NCBI RefSeq assembly: GCF_017873095.1
Contig: NZ_JAGGJU010000003.1
Span: 372,001-436,000 of the forward strand
Direction of reading: 5' to 3'
DNA: 64,000 nucleotides
Source of the DNA: Heterorhizobium halophytocola
GTDB lineage: Bacteria; Pseudomonadota; Alphaproteobacteria; Rhizobiales; Rhizobiaceae
Each line of letters starts with the position of its first letter. Positions within the stretch are counted from its first letter, which is position 1. The notes under the pieces are model-generated. The model was not told the origin of the DNA. It made no database searches and worked only from the letters and a program-made list of their open reading frames with translations. Positions 1 to 10,605 of this stretch are shown one piece after another. A program made the position numbers and the translations under genes.

Positions 1-183
1 AATCCCTTCGTGCCCTTCGTCCACTACGACACGGCCTCGCTGATGCCCTATGTGCGGGGACGCAAGCAGGTGTTGCCGTGGATCTGGGAGGATCTGCTGG
101 TGCGCTGGGGCATGGGGCGCCGCAAGTGGTACGAGGTCGGGTCACCGCTTCCAAGCGAGCGGGTGCCGAAGGCCAAGCTCTGA
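1..183 (+). CDS. 3' end of an unrecognised protein (partial)
   Basis: The window opens inside a reading frame that runs from base 1 to a TGA at 181-183 and gives about 60 residues ending in SERVPKAKL. It is rich in aromatic and basic residues (for example PWIWEDLLVRWGMGRRKW), as expected of a real C-terminus. I do not recognise the family and assign no function. The start lies upstream of the window. It is followed by a 75-base gap and then the FlaR-like pseudogene on the same strand. Confidence 0.6.
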   Translation, partial: NPFVPFVHYDTASLMPYVRGRKQVLPWIWEDLLVRWGMGRRKWYEVGSPLPSERVPKAKL

Positions 184-258
184 GCTGATCTGTGGCCTGG
201 CGGAATTAGGCTGCGGCTTTTTCCATCCCAGCCAACCATGGCGTCATCAGGGGTTTCC

Positions 259-827
259 ATGCCGAATTTCATTGACAACGACCGGGCGGCCGCCCGCCTG
301 AAACAGGCAGGTCGCGTGCTGGTCATCGGCTGCTCCGGCGGTGGCAAATCGACCTTGTCGCGGAAGATCGCCGCGCGGTTCGGGCACGAATATCAGTCCC
401 TCGACCGCGACGTTTTCTGGCTGCCAGGCTGGCGGAAGCGGGAAATGCTGCAGCAGCGACGATCATCGTCGACCTCGTCGGGCGTGAGCGCTGGGTGATG
501 GATGGGCGCGGATCCTCGAGTTTCGATCTGCGGCTTCCGCGCGCGGATCTGGTGCTTCGGCTCCGGTTGCCGCGATGACGCTGCCTGCTGGGTGTCGCAC
601 GGCGGGTCTGTCGGTCCTATGGACGCGTGCGGCCGGACATGGCGCCCGGTTGTCCGGAGCAATTGCCGGACAGGGAATTTCTCTCCTATATCTGGAATTT
701 CGAGCGCGTCACGACGCCGAAGGTAATTGCGGGACTGGATAAGCATGGCCCGCAAGTGCCGGTTTGCATACGGAAATCCCATGCAGAAATGACGCAACTT
801 CTTGATCTTGCCGGCCAGCCGACTTAA
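259..827 (+). pseudogene. Broken P-loop kinase of the FlaR / DNA topology modulation type
   Basis: The 5' part encodes a clean Walker A loop (GCSGGGKS, about 22 residues from the ATG at 259), followed by SLDRDVFWLPGW, typical of the adenylate-kinase-like FlaR family. The frame is lost near 445-455. Homology continues in another frame from 453 (IIVDLVGRERWVMDG, then SFDLRLPRADLVLRLRLPR). There the codon at 576-578 is TGA where the family has a tryptophan. The same frame then reads on through RPDMAPGCPEQL and FLSYIWNFE to a TAA at 825-827. So one indel (probably a small deletion) and one in-frame nonsense mutation separate three recognisable pieces. The gene is almost certainly inactive unless the assembly is wrong at both sites. 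The cellular role of intact homologues is poorly defined. An in-frame ATG also exists at 238, but 259 fits the domain better. Confidence 0.8.
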
Positions 828-836
828 GTGGCTGAC

Positions 837-1289
837 ATGGCCAAGTTCGAGACCCGCAGACCCGTAAAGCATTCGCCCCAGCAGATGTTCGATCTCGTCG
901 CCGATATCGAGCGCTATCCGGAATTCGTGCCGCTGTGCGACAGCCTCACCGTGCGCTCGCGCAAGGAGCGGGACGGCAAGCAATTGCTGGTTTCGGAAAT
1001 GACCGTCGGCTACAAGGCGATCCGCGAGACCTTTACCACGCAGGTCCTGCTCAACGATGCGGAAAAGGCGATCGACGTCAAATATATCGACGGCCCGTTT
1101 CGCTATCTCGACAATCGCTGGCGCTTCGAGCCGACGGACGACGGCGGCTGCATCGTGCATTTCTTCATCGACTACGAGTTCAAGAACCGCATTCTCGGCG
1201 CCCTGATGGGCTCGATGTTCGACCGCGCCTTTCGCATGTTCACCGAGGCCTTCGAGGCGCGCGCCGACAAGATCTACGCGACCGCCTGA
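837..1289 (+). CDS. ratA: RatA / COQ10-type START-domain protein
   Basis: A 150-residue protein of the polyketide-cyclase/START superfamily, subgroup RatA/Coq10. The features seen are the N-terminal strand AKFETRRPV, the helix segment MFDLVADIERYPEFVPLC, and the C-terminal helix after FFIDYEFKNRILG. In E. coli the homologue RatA was reported to block 70S ribosome association, while mitochondrial Coq10 binds ubiquinone. Which role applies in alphaproteobacteria is not settled by sequence. A GTG at 828 is in frame, but I prefer the ATG at 837 because family members begin two or three residues before the first strand. Neither start has a strong Shine-Dalgarno. The 3' end overlaps the convergent cinA-like gene by 16 bases. 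Confidence 0.85.
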   Translation: MAKFETRRPVKHSPQQMFDLVADIERYPEFVPLCDSLTVRSRKERDGKQLLVSEMTVGYKAIRETFTTQVLLNDAEKAIDVKYIDGPFRYLDNRWRFEPTDDGGCIVHFFIDYEFKNRILGALMGSMFDRAFRMFTEAFEARADKIYATA

Positions 1290-1780
1290 GCCGCCTCGCG
1301 CAGCATTTCGAGCGCTGTCCTCACGGTCGCCAGACGGATGCCGGTGCGGCCGAGATCGCCGTAGCGCATCTCGCGGTGGATCAGCGTGGCATTGCGTCCT
1401 GACGCACAGAGATGGACCAAGCCGACCGGCTTTTGTGCCGATCCGCCACCGGGACCGGCGATGCCGGTGACGGCGACCGCGATATCCGTGCCGGCTCTCA
1501 GCCGCGCCCCCCTTGCCATCTGCAGCGCCGTTTCCCGCGATACCGCACCGTAGCGCTCGAGCGTTTCTGCGTCGACGCCGATCATCTGACGTTTGGCGGT
1601 GTTGGAATAGGTGACGAAGCCGCGGTCGACGACGGCCGACGAGCCCGATATTTCGGTGAGCGCACCGGCAATCAGGCCGCCGGTGCAGGATTCGGCCGTG
1701 GCAAGTGTCAGACCGCGCGCCGCCAGATCGCGGATGATCTGTTCTGCAAGCTGCTCGATATCGGGCGGAAACAAGGGCAT
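1274..1780 (-). CDS. cinA: CinA C-terminal domain protein (nicotinamide-nucleotide amidohydrolase)
   Basis: A 168-residue stand-alone CinA C-terminal domain (PncC family). The hallmark segment TAESCTGGLIAGALTEISG carries the catalytic serine region, followed by GFVTYSN and AVTGIAGPGGG. Characterised members deamidate nicotinamide mononucleotide to nicotinate mononucleotide in NAD recycling. The N-terminal molybdopterin-binding (COG1058) domain of long CinA proteins is absent, as in E. coli PncC. The frame is open further upstream, but the methionine at 1780 lies just after the ispDF stop (four bases between) and begins a family-like N-terminus (MPLFPPDIEQLAEQ). It is probably translated from the ispDF transcript. 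Confidence 0.9.
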   Translation of the reverse strand: MPLFPPDIEQLAEQIIRDLAARGLTLATAESCTGGLIAGALTEISGSSAVVDRGFVTYSNTAKRQMIGVDAETLERYGAVSRETALQMARGARLRAGTDIAVAVTGIAGPGGGSAQKPVGLVHLCASGRNATLIHREMRYGDLGRTGIRLATVRTALEMLREAAQAVA

Positions 1781-1784
1781 GGCG

Positions 1785-2990
1785 CTAGCCCGCGTAGACC
1801 ACGGTGGCCGTGGCGATCGCGGCGATGCCTTCGCCGCGGCCGACAAAGCCGATCTTCTCGTTGGTCGTCGCCTTGACCGAGCAACGATCGATGGTGATGT
1901 CGAGGATTTCAGAGAGTTTCGCGCGCATCGCCTGGCGATGCGGACCGACCTTCGGGGCCTCGGCGATCAGCGAGACATCGGCATTCATGATCGTGCCGCC
2001 GGCATCGCGCACGATCCTGGCCGCATGCTCGAGGAAGATCCGCGATGCAGCACCTTTCCACTGGAGATCGGACGGCGGGAAATGATCGCCGATATCCCCG
2101 GCGCCGCAGGTGGCCAGCAAGGCGTCGGTCAGCGCATGCAGCGCGACATCGGCATCCGAATGGCCCGAGAGTTTCTGGTCGTGCGGAATGAAGACACCGC
2201 ACAGCGTGACGCCGTCGCCTTCGACCAACTGGTGCACGTCGTAGCCATTGCCGGTGCGAACATCGGGCAGGGCGGTGCGGGAGAGCCGTTCATCGGCCAT
2301 GGCGAGATCCTTGGCTAGGGTGAGTTTGACATTGTCGGGCGAGCCCTCGACCAGCCGGACCGGTAGGCCGGCCCATTCGGCGATGGCGCAGTCATCGGTA
2401 AAATCATGCCGCCCGGCTGTGGCGGCCTTGTGGTGGGCGTCCAGGATGGCGGCAAAGTCGAAGCTCTGCGGCGTCTGGGCGGCATAGAGGCCAGTGCGCG
2501 ACACCGTGTCCTCAACGAGGCCGTCGGCAGTGCCACGCTTCAACGTGTCGGCAACGGCGACCGCCGGCAGCACCGCCGGCGCGCCGGACGCCAGCGCGCA
2601 GCCGACCCGCTGCAGTGTCTCGGCATCGATGAAGGGGCGCACGGCGTCGTGGATCATCACGTGGCGCAGCGCATCGCTCGCCGCAAGCGCATCGAGGCCG
2701 TTCAGCACCGATTGCTGGCGGGTCTGGCCGCCGAAGACATGGGCGATGCCGCGCCTGTGTTCGAGCGCGTCGAGGGCTGCCTCGAACAGCATCGTGTCGT
2801 CGCGATGGATGACGACGACGATCGGGGAGGCCGGGGCAAAGCGGCGAAATGTCGCGAGCGTATGGCAAAGGACCGGCGCGCCGCCTATCCGGCGATACTG
2901 CTTCGGGCCATCTGCGGGCGAGCCGGCCCGCTCGCCGCGTCCGGCGGCGACGACAACGATTCCCAGGCTTTCGTCGGGCACATATTGCAT
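1785..2990 (-). CDS. ispDF: Bifunctional IspD/IspF enzyme of isoprenoid synthesis
   Basis: A 401-residue fusion. Residues 1 to about 235 are 2-C-methyl-D-erythritol 4-phosphate cytidylyltransferase (IspD), with the nucleotide-binding loop [18 protein letters not shown] and QTPQSF. Residues from about 240 are 2-C-methyl-D-erythritol 2,4-cyclodiphosphate synthase (IspF), with the metal-binding [37 protein letters not shown] and a C-terminal [18 protein letters not shown]. The two catalyse the third and fifth steps of the MEP pathway. Fusion of the two is usual in alphaproteobacteria. I chose the methionine at 2990 ([17 protein letters not shown]) over an upstream in-frame methionine at 3053, since it starts about ten residues before the nucleotide loop. 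The gene diverges from dusB. Confidence 0.96.
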   Translation of the reverse strand: MQYVPDESLGIVVVAAGRGERAGSPADGPKQYRRIGGAPVLCHTLATFRRFAPASPIVVVIHRDDTMLFEAALDALEHRRGIAHVFGGQTRQQSVLNGLDALAASDALRHVMIHDAVRPFIDAETLQRVGCALASGAPAVLPAVAVADTLKRGTADGLVEDTVSRTGLYAAQTPQSFDFAAILDAHHKAATAGRHDFTDDCAIAEWAGLPVRLVEGSPDNVKLTLAKDLAMADERLSRTALPDVRTGNGYDVHQLVEGDGVTLCGVFIPHDQKLSGHSDADVALHALTDALLATCGAGDIGDHFPPSDLQWKGAASRIFLEHAARIVRDAGGTIMNADVSLIAEAPKVGPHRQAMRAKLSEILDITIDRCSVKATTNEKIGFVGRGEGIAAIATATVVYAG

Positions 2991-3143
2991 TTGCGAACAA
3001 AATCCTGAACAACACGGCAGTTTCCGTGCCTGCTCTAGCGGCAGGCCAGACACTTTTCCAGCACTTGCCTGATTTTTGTCGATTTACCAGCGATTTCTCT
3101 TGGCAAGTCCAATGCTTCTGGCTAAAAATCGTGCAGTAAGATT
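2991..3143. promoter_or_regulatory. Divergent ispDF / dusB intergenic region with an inverted repeat
   Basis: This 153-base gap must hold promoters for ispDF (leftward) and the dusB-ntrBC operon (rightward). It contains a perfect six-base inverted repeat, GCCTGC at 3028-3033 and GCAGGC at 3041-3046, separated by seven bases. I cannot assign it to a known regulator. It could be an operator or simply a short hairpin in the ispDF leader. No clear NtrC-type site is seen here. Confidence 0.4.
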
Positions 3144-4169
3144 GTGTGCCCGAAAGATCATCATTTGCCGATTCCCGCGTTAGAGACGCCCTTCAAGATC
3201 GGACCGGTCACCGTTCGCAACAGGCTCGTGCTGGCGCCGATGTCGGGCGTGACGGATCTGCCGTTTCGCAAGCTTGCCATGCGCTACGGTGCCGGGCTGG
3301 TCGTCACCGAAATGGTGGCGAGCCGCGAACTGGTGCAGAACGCCGCCGAATCCTGGACCCGTCTGAAGGGCGCGGACTTCCGCCCGCATATGGTCCAGCT
3401 CGCCGGCCGTGATCCGCACTGGATGGCGCAGGCGGCGCGGATCTGCGAGGCCGAGGGTGCCGACATCATCGACATCAACATGGGCTGCCCGGCCAAGAAG
3501 GTGATCGGCGGCTATGCCGGTTCGGCGCTGATGCGCGAGCCCGACCACGCGCTCGATATCATCGAACAGGTGGTCAAGGCCGTCTCGGTGCCGGTGACGG
3601 TGAAGATGCGGCTCGGCTGGGACACGCAGTCGATCAATGCGCCGGCGCTTGCCGGCCGTGCCGAACGGGCGGGCGCGCAGATGATCACCGTGCATGGCCG
3701 TACCCGGATGCAGTTCTACGAGGGACGCGCCGACTGGGATGCGATCGGCGATGTGCGGGCCGCGATCTCGATTCCGCTGATTGCCAATGGCGATGTCGAG
3801 ACGGTGGCCGATGCTGGCGAGATCCTGCGTCGTTCGGGCGCCGACGCGGTGATGATCGGCCGGGGATGCCAGGGCCGACCCTGGCATGCCGGCGTGCTGG
3901 CCGGCCATCCGGCGCCGCTGCAGGGCGAGATCGCCGCCATCGCCGAGGAGCATTATGCCATGATGATCGACCACTACGGCGCCAAGACCGGCATTCGCCA
4001 TGCGCGCAAGCATCTCGGCTGGTATCTCGAGCGCTTCGCGCCGTCGATGACGGCGGACGAGCGTGTGGCGGTGATGACCTCGAACGATCCGGATTTCGTC
4101 TCTGCCTGCCTTCGCCGGCTTCTGTCGGGCGATCGGGGCCGAAGCGCAACCTGCCAGGAGGCAGCATGA
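3144..4169 (+). CDS. dusB: tRNA-dihydrouridine synthase (DusB / NifR3)
   Basis: A 341-residue FMN-dependent TIM-barrel enzyme that reduces uridines in the tRNA D-loop. The features seen are [16 protein letters not shown] near the N-terminus, [11 protein letters not shown] with the catalytic cysteine at residue 115, [16 protein letters not shown] and the phosphate-binding IANGDV and [11 protein letters not shown]. The assigned GTG start at 3144 is not backed by a strong ribosome site, and a TTG at 3165 is an alternative. In rhizobia this gene (nifR3) heads the ntrB-ntrC operon. Here its last bases overlap the ntrB start in an ATGA arrangement, and an AGGAGG for ntrB sits inside its 3' end. Confidence 0.94.
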   Translation: MCPKDHHLPIPALETPFKIGPVTVRNRLVLAPMSGVTDLPFRKLAMRYGAGLVVTEMVASRELVQNAAESWTRLKGADFRPHMVQLAGRDPHWMAQAARICEAEGADIIDINMGCPAKKVIGGYAGSALMREPDHALDIIEQVVKAVSVPVTVKMRLGWDTQSINAPALAGRAERAGAQMITVHGRTRMQFYEGRADWDAIGDVRAAISIPLIANGDVETVADAGEILRRSGADAVMIGRGCQGRPWHAGVLAGHPAPLQGEIAAIAEEHYAMMIDHYGAKTGIRHARKHLGWYLERFAPSMTADERVAVMTSNDPDFVSACLRRLLSGDRGRSATCQEAA

Positions 4170-5307
4170 CAAACCCCAATTTGCTGGCCGAAAACAGCGG
4201 TCTGGCGATGGATGTGCTGAATGCCATCCAGAACCCGGTCATCCTGATCGACGGGGAGGGCCACATCGCCTTTGCCAACTGGGATGCGGAAACCTTTTTC
4301 GGGGCCAGCGCCAGCCATCTGGCCCGCTATCCGATCTCGACCTTCATTCCGTTCGGCAGCCCGCTGCTGGCGCTGATCGACCAGGTGCGCGAGCGCCGTG
4401 GACCGGTCAACGAATACCGCGTCGACCTGTCGTCGCCGCGGCTGGGGCAGGACAAGCTGGTCGACCTCTATGTCGCGCCGGTCGTCACCGATCCGCATGC
4501 CGTCGTCGTGGTCTTCCAGGAACGCTCGATGGCCGACAAGATCGACCGGCAGCTGGTGCACCGCGCCGCCGCGCGGTCCGTGACCGGTCTCGCCTCGATG
4601 CTGGCGCATGAGATCAAGAACCCGCTGTCGGGCATTCGCGGCGCAGCCCAGCTGCTGGAAAGCTCCGTACCCGACGAGGACCGGCCGCTGACGCGACTGA
4701 TCTGCGACGAGACCGACCGGATCGTCTCGCTGGTCGATCGCATGGAGGTGTTTTCCGACGAGCGGCCGATCGACCGCACGGCGGTCAACATCCATTCCGT
4801 GCTCGATCACGTGAAGGCGGTCGCCAAGGCGGGTTTTGCCCGCGACATCAAGATCACAGAGAGCTACGACCCGTCGCTGCCGCCGGTTTATGCCAATCGC
4901 GACCAGCTGGTGCAGGTCTTCCTGAACCTGGTGAAGAATGCCGCCGAGGCCGTCGTCGACCGGGCCGATGGCGAGATCCAGCTGAGCACGGCCTATCGGC
5001 CCGGCATGAAGCTGTCGGTCTCCGGCTCGCGCGAGAAGATTTCGCTGCCTCTCGAATTCTGCGTGCATGACAATGGTCCGGGCGTACCCTCCGACCTGCT
5101 GCCGCATCTGTTCGATCCCTTCATCACCACCAAGACGAACGGTTCGGGTCTCGGCCTGGCGCTGGTTGCCAAGATCATCGGCACCCATGGCGGCATTGTC
5201 GAATGCGACAGCCAGTCGAGCCGAACCACATTCCGCGTTCTGATGCCCGTGTCCAAGGTGACAGGCGGTCAGGATCCATTTGACGCGAACCCCACAGGAC
5301 CGAATTC

Positions 5308-5311
<4 letters not shown>
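4166..5311 (+). CDS. ntrB: Nitrogen regulation sensor histidine kinase NtrB
   Basis: A 381-residue cytoplasmic two-component kinase/phosphatase that controls NtrC in response to nitrogen status through PII. It has an N-terminal PAS domain (residues about 13-120, [22 protein letters not shown]), an H-box with phospho-acceptor His148 ([15 protein letters not shown]), an N-box ([10 protein letters not shown]) and ATP-lid motifs DNGPGVP and GSGLGLALV. There are no membrane segments. The ATG at 4166 overlaps the dusB stop and follows an ideal AGGAGG at 4157-4162. The 3' end overlaps the ntrC start (ATGA), which indicates translational coupling. Confidence 0.96.
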
Positions 5312-6759
<1,448 letters not shown>

Positions 6760-6777
6760 CAAGCTTCGACCACAGTT

Positions 6778-6864
6778 GCAATTTCGCCACATTGCGTTGC
6801 TGAAAGGACACGGTGGGGTCGGTACGCCCGGCCCATGACGTTCTGCCTCGACCTGCAAAGGTCG
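6778..6864 (+). promoter_or_regulatory. ntrC-ntrY intergenic region: inverted repeat and tetraloop hairpin
   Basis: The 155-base gap between ntrC and ntrY holds two symmetric elements. GCAAT at 6778-6782 and ATTGC at 6791-6795 form an inverted repeat with an eight-base spacer. At 6849-6864 CGACCT, GCAA and AGGTCG make a perfect six-pair stem with a GNRA-type loop. The first could be an operator for a separate ntrYX promoter and the second a leader hairpin. The repeat spacing does not match the standard NtrC site, so no regulator is named. Confidence 0.4.
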
Positions 6865-6914
6865 GTCTGCAGCTCTGGTGTTTCTTTTCGCCCTGCAACG
6901 GGGTCAGGAGTTTG

Positions 6915-9191
6915 ATGAACATGGCGAAGACGAGCGTCGGCACAATCGCCGAAGGCGACGGCGCGGTCGCCCATGACAGGCGAGCGTCTTTTGCATTGCC
7001 CGGCCTGTTGCTGGCCGGAGGTGCGCTTGCCTGCGCGATCCTGACGCTGCCGATCCTGCTGGGGCTGACGCCGATCGAGCCGACTTCGAAGGTGCTGATT
7101 GCCTCCGCCGCGGTCAATTCGCTGTTCGTCGTCGGCCTGCTGATGCTGATCGGGCGCGAACTGTTCCGCCTCGTGCGCGCCCGCACCAAGGGCCGCGCGG
7201 CCGCAAGGCTGCATGTGCGGATCGTCGCGCTGTTCTCGATCGTCGCCATCACCCCGGCGATCATGGTGGCGATCTTCGCCTCTATCACCCTGAATGTCGG
7301 TCTCGACCGCTGGTTCTCGATCCGCACGCAGTCGATTGTCCAGTCCTCGATGAATGTCGCGCAGGCCTATATGCTGGAGAATGCCAGCTATCTGCAGGGC
7401 CAGACGATCTCGATGGCCAACGACCTGGAGCGTAACCGGGCGCTCTATTATCTCGATCGCACCGGCTTCGTCGATTTGTTGACCCGGCAGGCCAAGGGCC
7501 GGGGACTGCTGGGCGCCTTCCTGGTGCGCTCCGACGGTTCGGTGCTGACCCAGGCGCAGATCGACACGGAAAAGCCGCTGCCGGCCATCCCGACCGATGC
7601 GCTGAAAAGTGCGGTTGCCGGCCAGCCGACGCTGATCCCGCCCGGCGTCACCAATCTGGTCGGCGCGATGATCAAGCTGGAGCAGATTTCCGGTGCCTAT
7701 CTCTACACCATCCGCGCGGTCGACCCGAAGGTCATGGGCGCGATGCGCGAGATGGAGGACAACACCGCCGAGTACAAGGCGATGGAAGCCGGCCGCACCT
7801 CGCTGCAGATCGCCTTTGCCGTTCTCTATGTCGGCTTTGCCCTGGTCGTGCTGCTGGCGGCAATCTGGACCGCCATCGCGGTGGCCGACAGGATCGTCCG
7901 GCCGATCCGCACGCTGATCGGGGCGGCCGACAATGTCGCCGGCGGCAATCTGAATGTCGTCGTGCCGGTGCGCGGCGCCGATGGCGATGTCGGCAGCCTG
8001 TCGCGAACCTTCAACAAGATGATTTCGCAGATCCGCACCCAGCGCAACGAGATCCTCGAGGCCAAGGACGAGGTCGACGACCGCCGTCGCTTCATCGAGG
8101 CGGTGCTGTCGGGCGTGACGGCGGCCGTGATCGGCGTCGAGGACGACCGGGTGATCACCATCGTCAATCCGTCGGCCGAATATTTCCTCGGCCTTGGGGT
8201 CGATGAACTGGTGGGACGCAAGCTGGTCGAGATCGCGCCGGAGATCGATCAGGTCCTGTCGGAGGCCGCCGCCCGCCACCGCACGGATTATCGCCGGCAG
8301 GTCAATCTGGTGCGTGGCGGCAAGGAACGGACGCTGAACGTGCAGGTGACCCGCGAGGAGACCCGCGGCAGCGACGATTCCTATGTGGTGACGCTCGACG
8401 ACATTACCGATCTGGTGATCGCCCAGCGCTCGACCGCCTGGGCCGACGTCGCGCGGCGCATCGCCCACGAGATCAAGAATCCGCTGACCCCGATCCAGCT
8501 GTCGGCCGAGCGCCTGAAGCGCCGCTACGGCCGCCAGATCGCCGAGGATGACCGCGTCGTCTTCGACCAGTGCACCGACACGATCGTGCGCCAGGTCGAG
8601 GATATCGGCCGCATGGTCGACGAATTCTCGTCCTTTGCCCGCATGCCGAAGCCGACCAAGCAGGCGAGCGACCTGCGCGGTATCCTCAAGGATTCCGTCT
8701 TCCTGCGGGAAATGGGCAGCCACGACATAACCTATGAACGCGACTTCGGCGATGTGCCGCTGGAGGGGCAATTCGATTCGCGGATGCTCGGCCAGGCCTT
8801 TGCCAATCTGATCAAGAATGCCGCCGAGGCGATCGAGGCGGTGGCATCCGAGAGACCTGCGGCCAGCGGACGGATCGCGGTGCGCTCACGCTACGAGGCC
8901 GCGCGGGAGCGGTATGTCGTCGACGTGATCGACAACGGCAAGGGGTTGCCGGAGGAGAACCGTCACCGGATTCTCGAACCTTACATGACGATGCGCGACA
9001 AGGGCACGGGCCTTGGTCTGGCGATCGTCAAGAAGATCATTGAAGAGCATGGCGGGCAGATCGAACTGCATGACGCGCCACACGATTTTGACGAAGGACG
9101 CGGGGCGATGATCCGCGTGGTCCTGCCGCCGAGCGGCACGGAGCATGGTCCGTCCAGCGAACACGACAAGGAAATAGTACATGGCCTCTGA
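6915..9191 (+). CDS. ntrY: Membrane sensor histidine kinase NtrY
   Basis: A 758-residue kinase of the NtrY family. Two or three hydrophobic segments lie within the first 125 residues (for example FALPGLLLAGGALACAILTL, and a segment near IVALFSIVAITPAIMVAIF), then an extracytoplasmic part, another membrane segment near residue 295, and a HAMP linker (IVRPIRTLIGAADNVAGG). A PAS domain and the catalytic core follow, with His518 ([17 protein letters not shown]), N-box NLIKNAAEAI and GTGLGLAIVKKI. NtrYX systems are linked to nitrogen metabolism, envelope and redox signals in alphaproteobacteria. The ATG at 6915 follows TCAGGAG at 6904-6910; the frame stays open upstream but without a ribosome site. 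It overlaps ntrX by 11 bases. Confidence 0.95.
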   Translation: MNMAKTSVGTIAEGDGAVAHDRRASFALPGLLLAGGALACAILTLPILLGLTPIEPTSKVLIASAAVNSLFVVGLLMLIGRELFRLVRARTKGRAAARLHVRIVALFSIVAITPAIMVAIFASITLNVGLDRWFSIRTQSIVQSSMNVAQAYMLENASYLQGQTISMANDLERNRALYYLDRTGFVDLLTRQAKGRGLLGAFLVRSDGSVLTQAQIDTEKPLPAIPTDALKSAVAGQPTLIPPGVTNLVGAMIKLEQISGAYLYTIRAVDPKVMGAMREMEDNTAEYKAMEAGRTSLQIAFAVLYVGFALVVLLAAIWTAIAVADRIVRPIRTLIGAADNVAGGNLNVVVPVRGADGDVGSLSRTFNKMISQIRTQRNEILEAKDEVDDRRRFIEAVLSGVTAAVIGVEDDRVITIVNPSAEYFLGLGVDELVGRKLVEIAPEIDQVLSEAAARHRTDYRRQVNLVRGGKERTLNVQVTREETRGSDDSYVVTLDDITDLVIAQRSTAWADVARRIAHEIKNPLTPIQLSAERLKRRYGRQIAEDDRVVFDQCTDTIVRQVEDIGRMVDEFSSFARMPKPTKQASDLRGILKDSVFLREMGSHDITYERDFGDVPLEGQFDSRMLGQAFANLIKNAAEAIEAVASERPAASGRIAVRSRYEAARERYVVDVIDNGKGLPEENRHRILEPYMTMRDKGTGLGLAIVKKIIEEHGGQIELHDAPHDFDEGRGAMIRVVLPPSGTEHGPSSEHDKEIVHGL

Positions 9192-10545
9192 TATTCTGGT
9201 CGTCGATGATGAAGAAGACATTCGCGAAATCGTTTCGGGCATCCTGAGCGACGAGGGACACGAAACCCGCACCGCCCACGATGCCGACAGCGCCCTTGCG
9301 GCGATCTCCGATCGCGTGCCCCGGCTGGTGTTTCTCGACATCTGGATGCAGGGCAGCCGGCTGGACGGCCTGACCCTGCTGGACGAGATCAAGTCGCGCC
9401 ATCCCGATCTGCCGGTGGTGATGATCTCCGGTCACGGGACGGTGGAGACCGCCGTGTCGGCCATCAAGCGCGGTGCCTTTGACTTCATCGAAAAGCCGTT
9501 CAAGGCAGACCGGCTGGTGCTGATCGCAGAGCGGGCGCTGGAAAATTCCAAGCTCAAGCGCGAAGTCTCCGAACTGAAGCGGCGCACCGGCGATTCGACC
9601 GAACTGATCGGTACCTCGGTCGGCGTGTCGCAGCTGCGCCAGACGATCGACAAGGTTGCGCCGACCAATAGCCGCATCATGATCGTCGGCCCGTCCGGCT
9701 CCGGCAAGGAGCTGGTGGCGCGGATGATCCACAAGCGCTCGGCCCGCTCGGCCGGGCCCTTCGTGACGCTGAATGCCGCGGCGATCACGCCGGACCGGAT
9801 GGAGATCGCGCTGTTCGGCACCGAGGGCGGCCCCGGCCAGCCGCGCAAGATCGGCGCGCTTGAGGAAGCCCATCGCGGCATTCTCTATCTCGACGAGATC
9901 GGCGAGATGCCGCGCGAGACGCAGAACAAGATCCTGCGCGTGCTGGTCGACCAGCAGTTCGAGCGTGTCGGCGGCAACAAGCGGGTCAAGGTCGATGTGC
10001 GGATCATCTCGTCCAGTGCCTACAATCTGGAAAGCATGATTGCGGAGGGCCGGTTCCGCGAGGACCTTTTCCACCGGCTGGCCGTGGTTCCGGTCAAGGT
10101 GCCGGCGCTGGCCGAGCGCCGGGAGGACATCCCCTTCCTGGTCGACGTCTTCATGCGGCAGATCTGCGAGCAGGCCGGCATTCGCCAGCGCCGCATCGGC
10201 GAGGACGCCATGGCGGTGCTGCAGGCCAATGACTGGCCCGGCAACAATCGCCAGCTGCGCAACAATATCGAGCGGCTGCTGATCCTGACGAAGAACGAGG
10301 ATTCCGATCAGGTGATCGGCGCCGAAATGCTGCCGCCGGATTTGTCAGACATGTTGCCCAAGGTCTCGGCCCATAGCGACACCCACATCATGACCCTGCC
10401 GCTGCGCGAGGCGCGCGAAATGTTCGAGCGCGATTATCTGGTGGCCCAGATCAACCGTTTCGGCGGCAATATTTCGCGGACTGCCGAATTTGTCGGCATG
10501 GAACGGTCAGCTTTGCATCGAAAACTGAAATCGCTTGGCGTATAA
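9181..10545 (+). CDS. ntrX: Response regulator NtrX
   Basis: A 454-residue partner of NtrY. It has a receiver domain with Asp53 (FLDIWMQG) and Lys105 (EKPFK), an AAA+ domain with Walker A GPSGSGKE at 170-177 and YLDEIGEMP, and a C-terminal Fis-type helix ([20 protein letters not shown]). Where NtrC has GAFTGA, this protein reads [13 protein letters not shown] (213 onward), so the sigma-54 contact loop is missing. That agrees with the view that NtrX of this group does not act as a classical sigma-54 activator. The start overlaps the end of ntrY and is preceded by AAGGAA. Confidence 0.95.
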   Translation: MASDILVVDDEEDIREIVSGILSDEGHETRTAHDADSALAAISDRVPRLVFLDIWMQGSRLDGLTLLDEIKSRHPDLPVVMISGHGTVETAVSAIKRGAFDFIEKPFKADRLVLIAERALENSKLKREVSELKRRTGDSTELIGTSVGVSQLRQTIDKVAPTNSRIMIVGPSGSGKELVARMIHKRSARSAGPFVTLNAAAITPDRMEIALFGTEGGPGQPRKIGALEEAHRGILYLDEIGEMPRETQNKILRVLVDQQFERVGGNKRVKVDVRIISSSAYNLESMIAEGRFREDLFHRLAVVPVKVPALAERREDIPFLVDVFMRQICEQAGIRQRRIGEDAMAVLQANDWPGNNRQLRNNIERLLILTKNEDSDQVIGAEMLPPDLSDMLPKVSAHSDTHIMTLPLREAREMFERDYLVAQINRFGGNISRTAEFVGMERSALHRKLKSLGV

Positions 10546-10605
10546 CGAACGGCGTTCCGGACGATTGCAGCCGGACGCGTCGAGTGAAGTGATGAAAGTG
10601 TATCG

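Noticed and set aside
393-1160. A 255-codon minus-strand open frame over the FlaR-like pseudogene and ratA
   Set aside because: Overlaps ratA fully; no family features and amino acid composition typical of a shadow frame.
6778-6795. NtrC binding site
   Set aside because: Arm sequence and spacing do not match the GC-rich NtrC consensus; kept only as an unnamed repeat.
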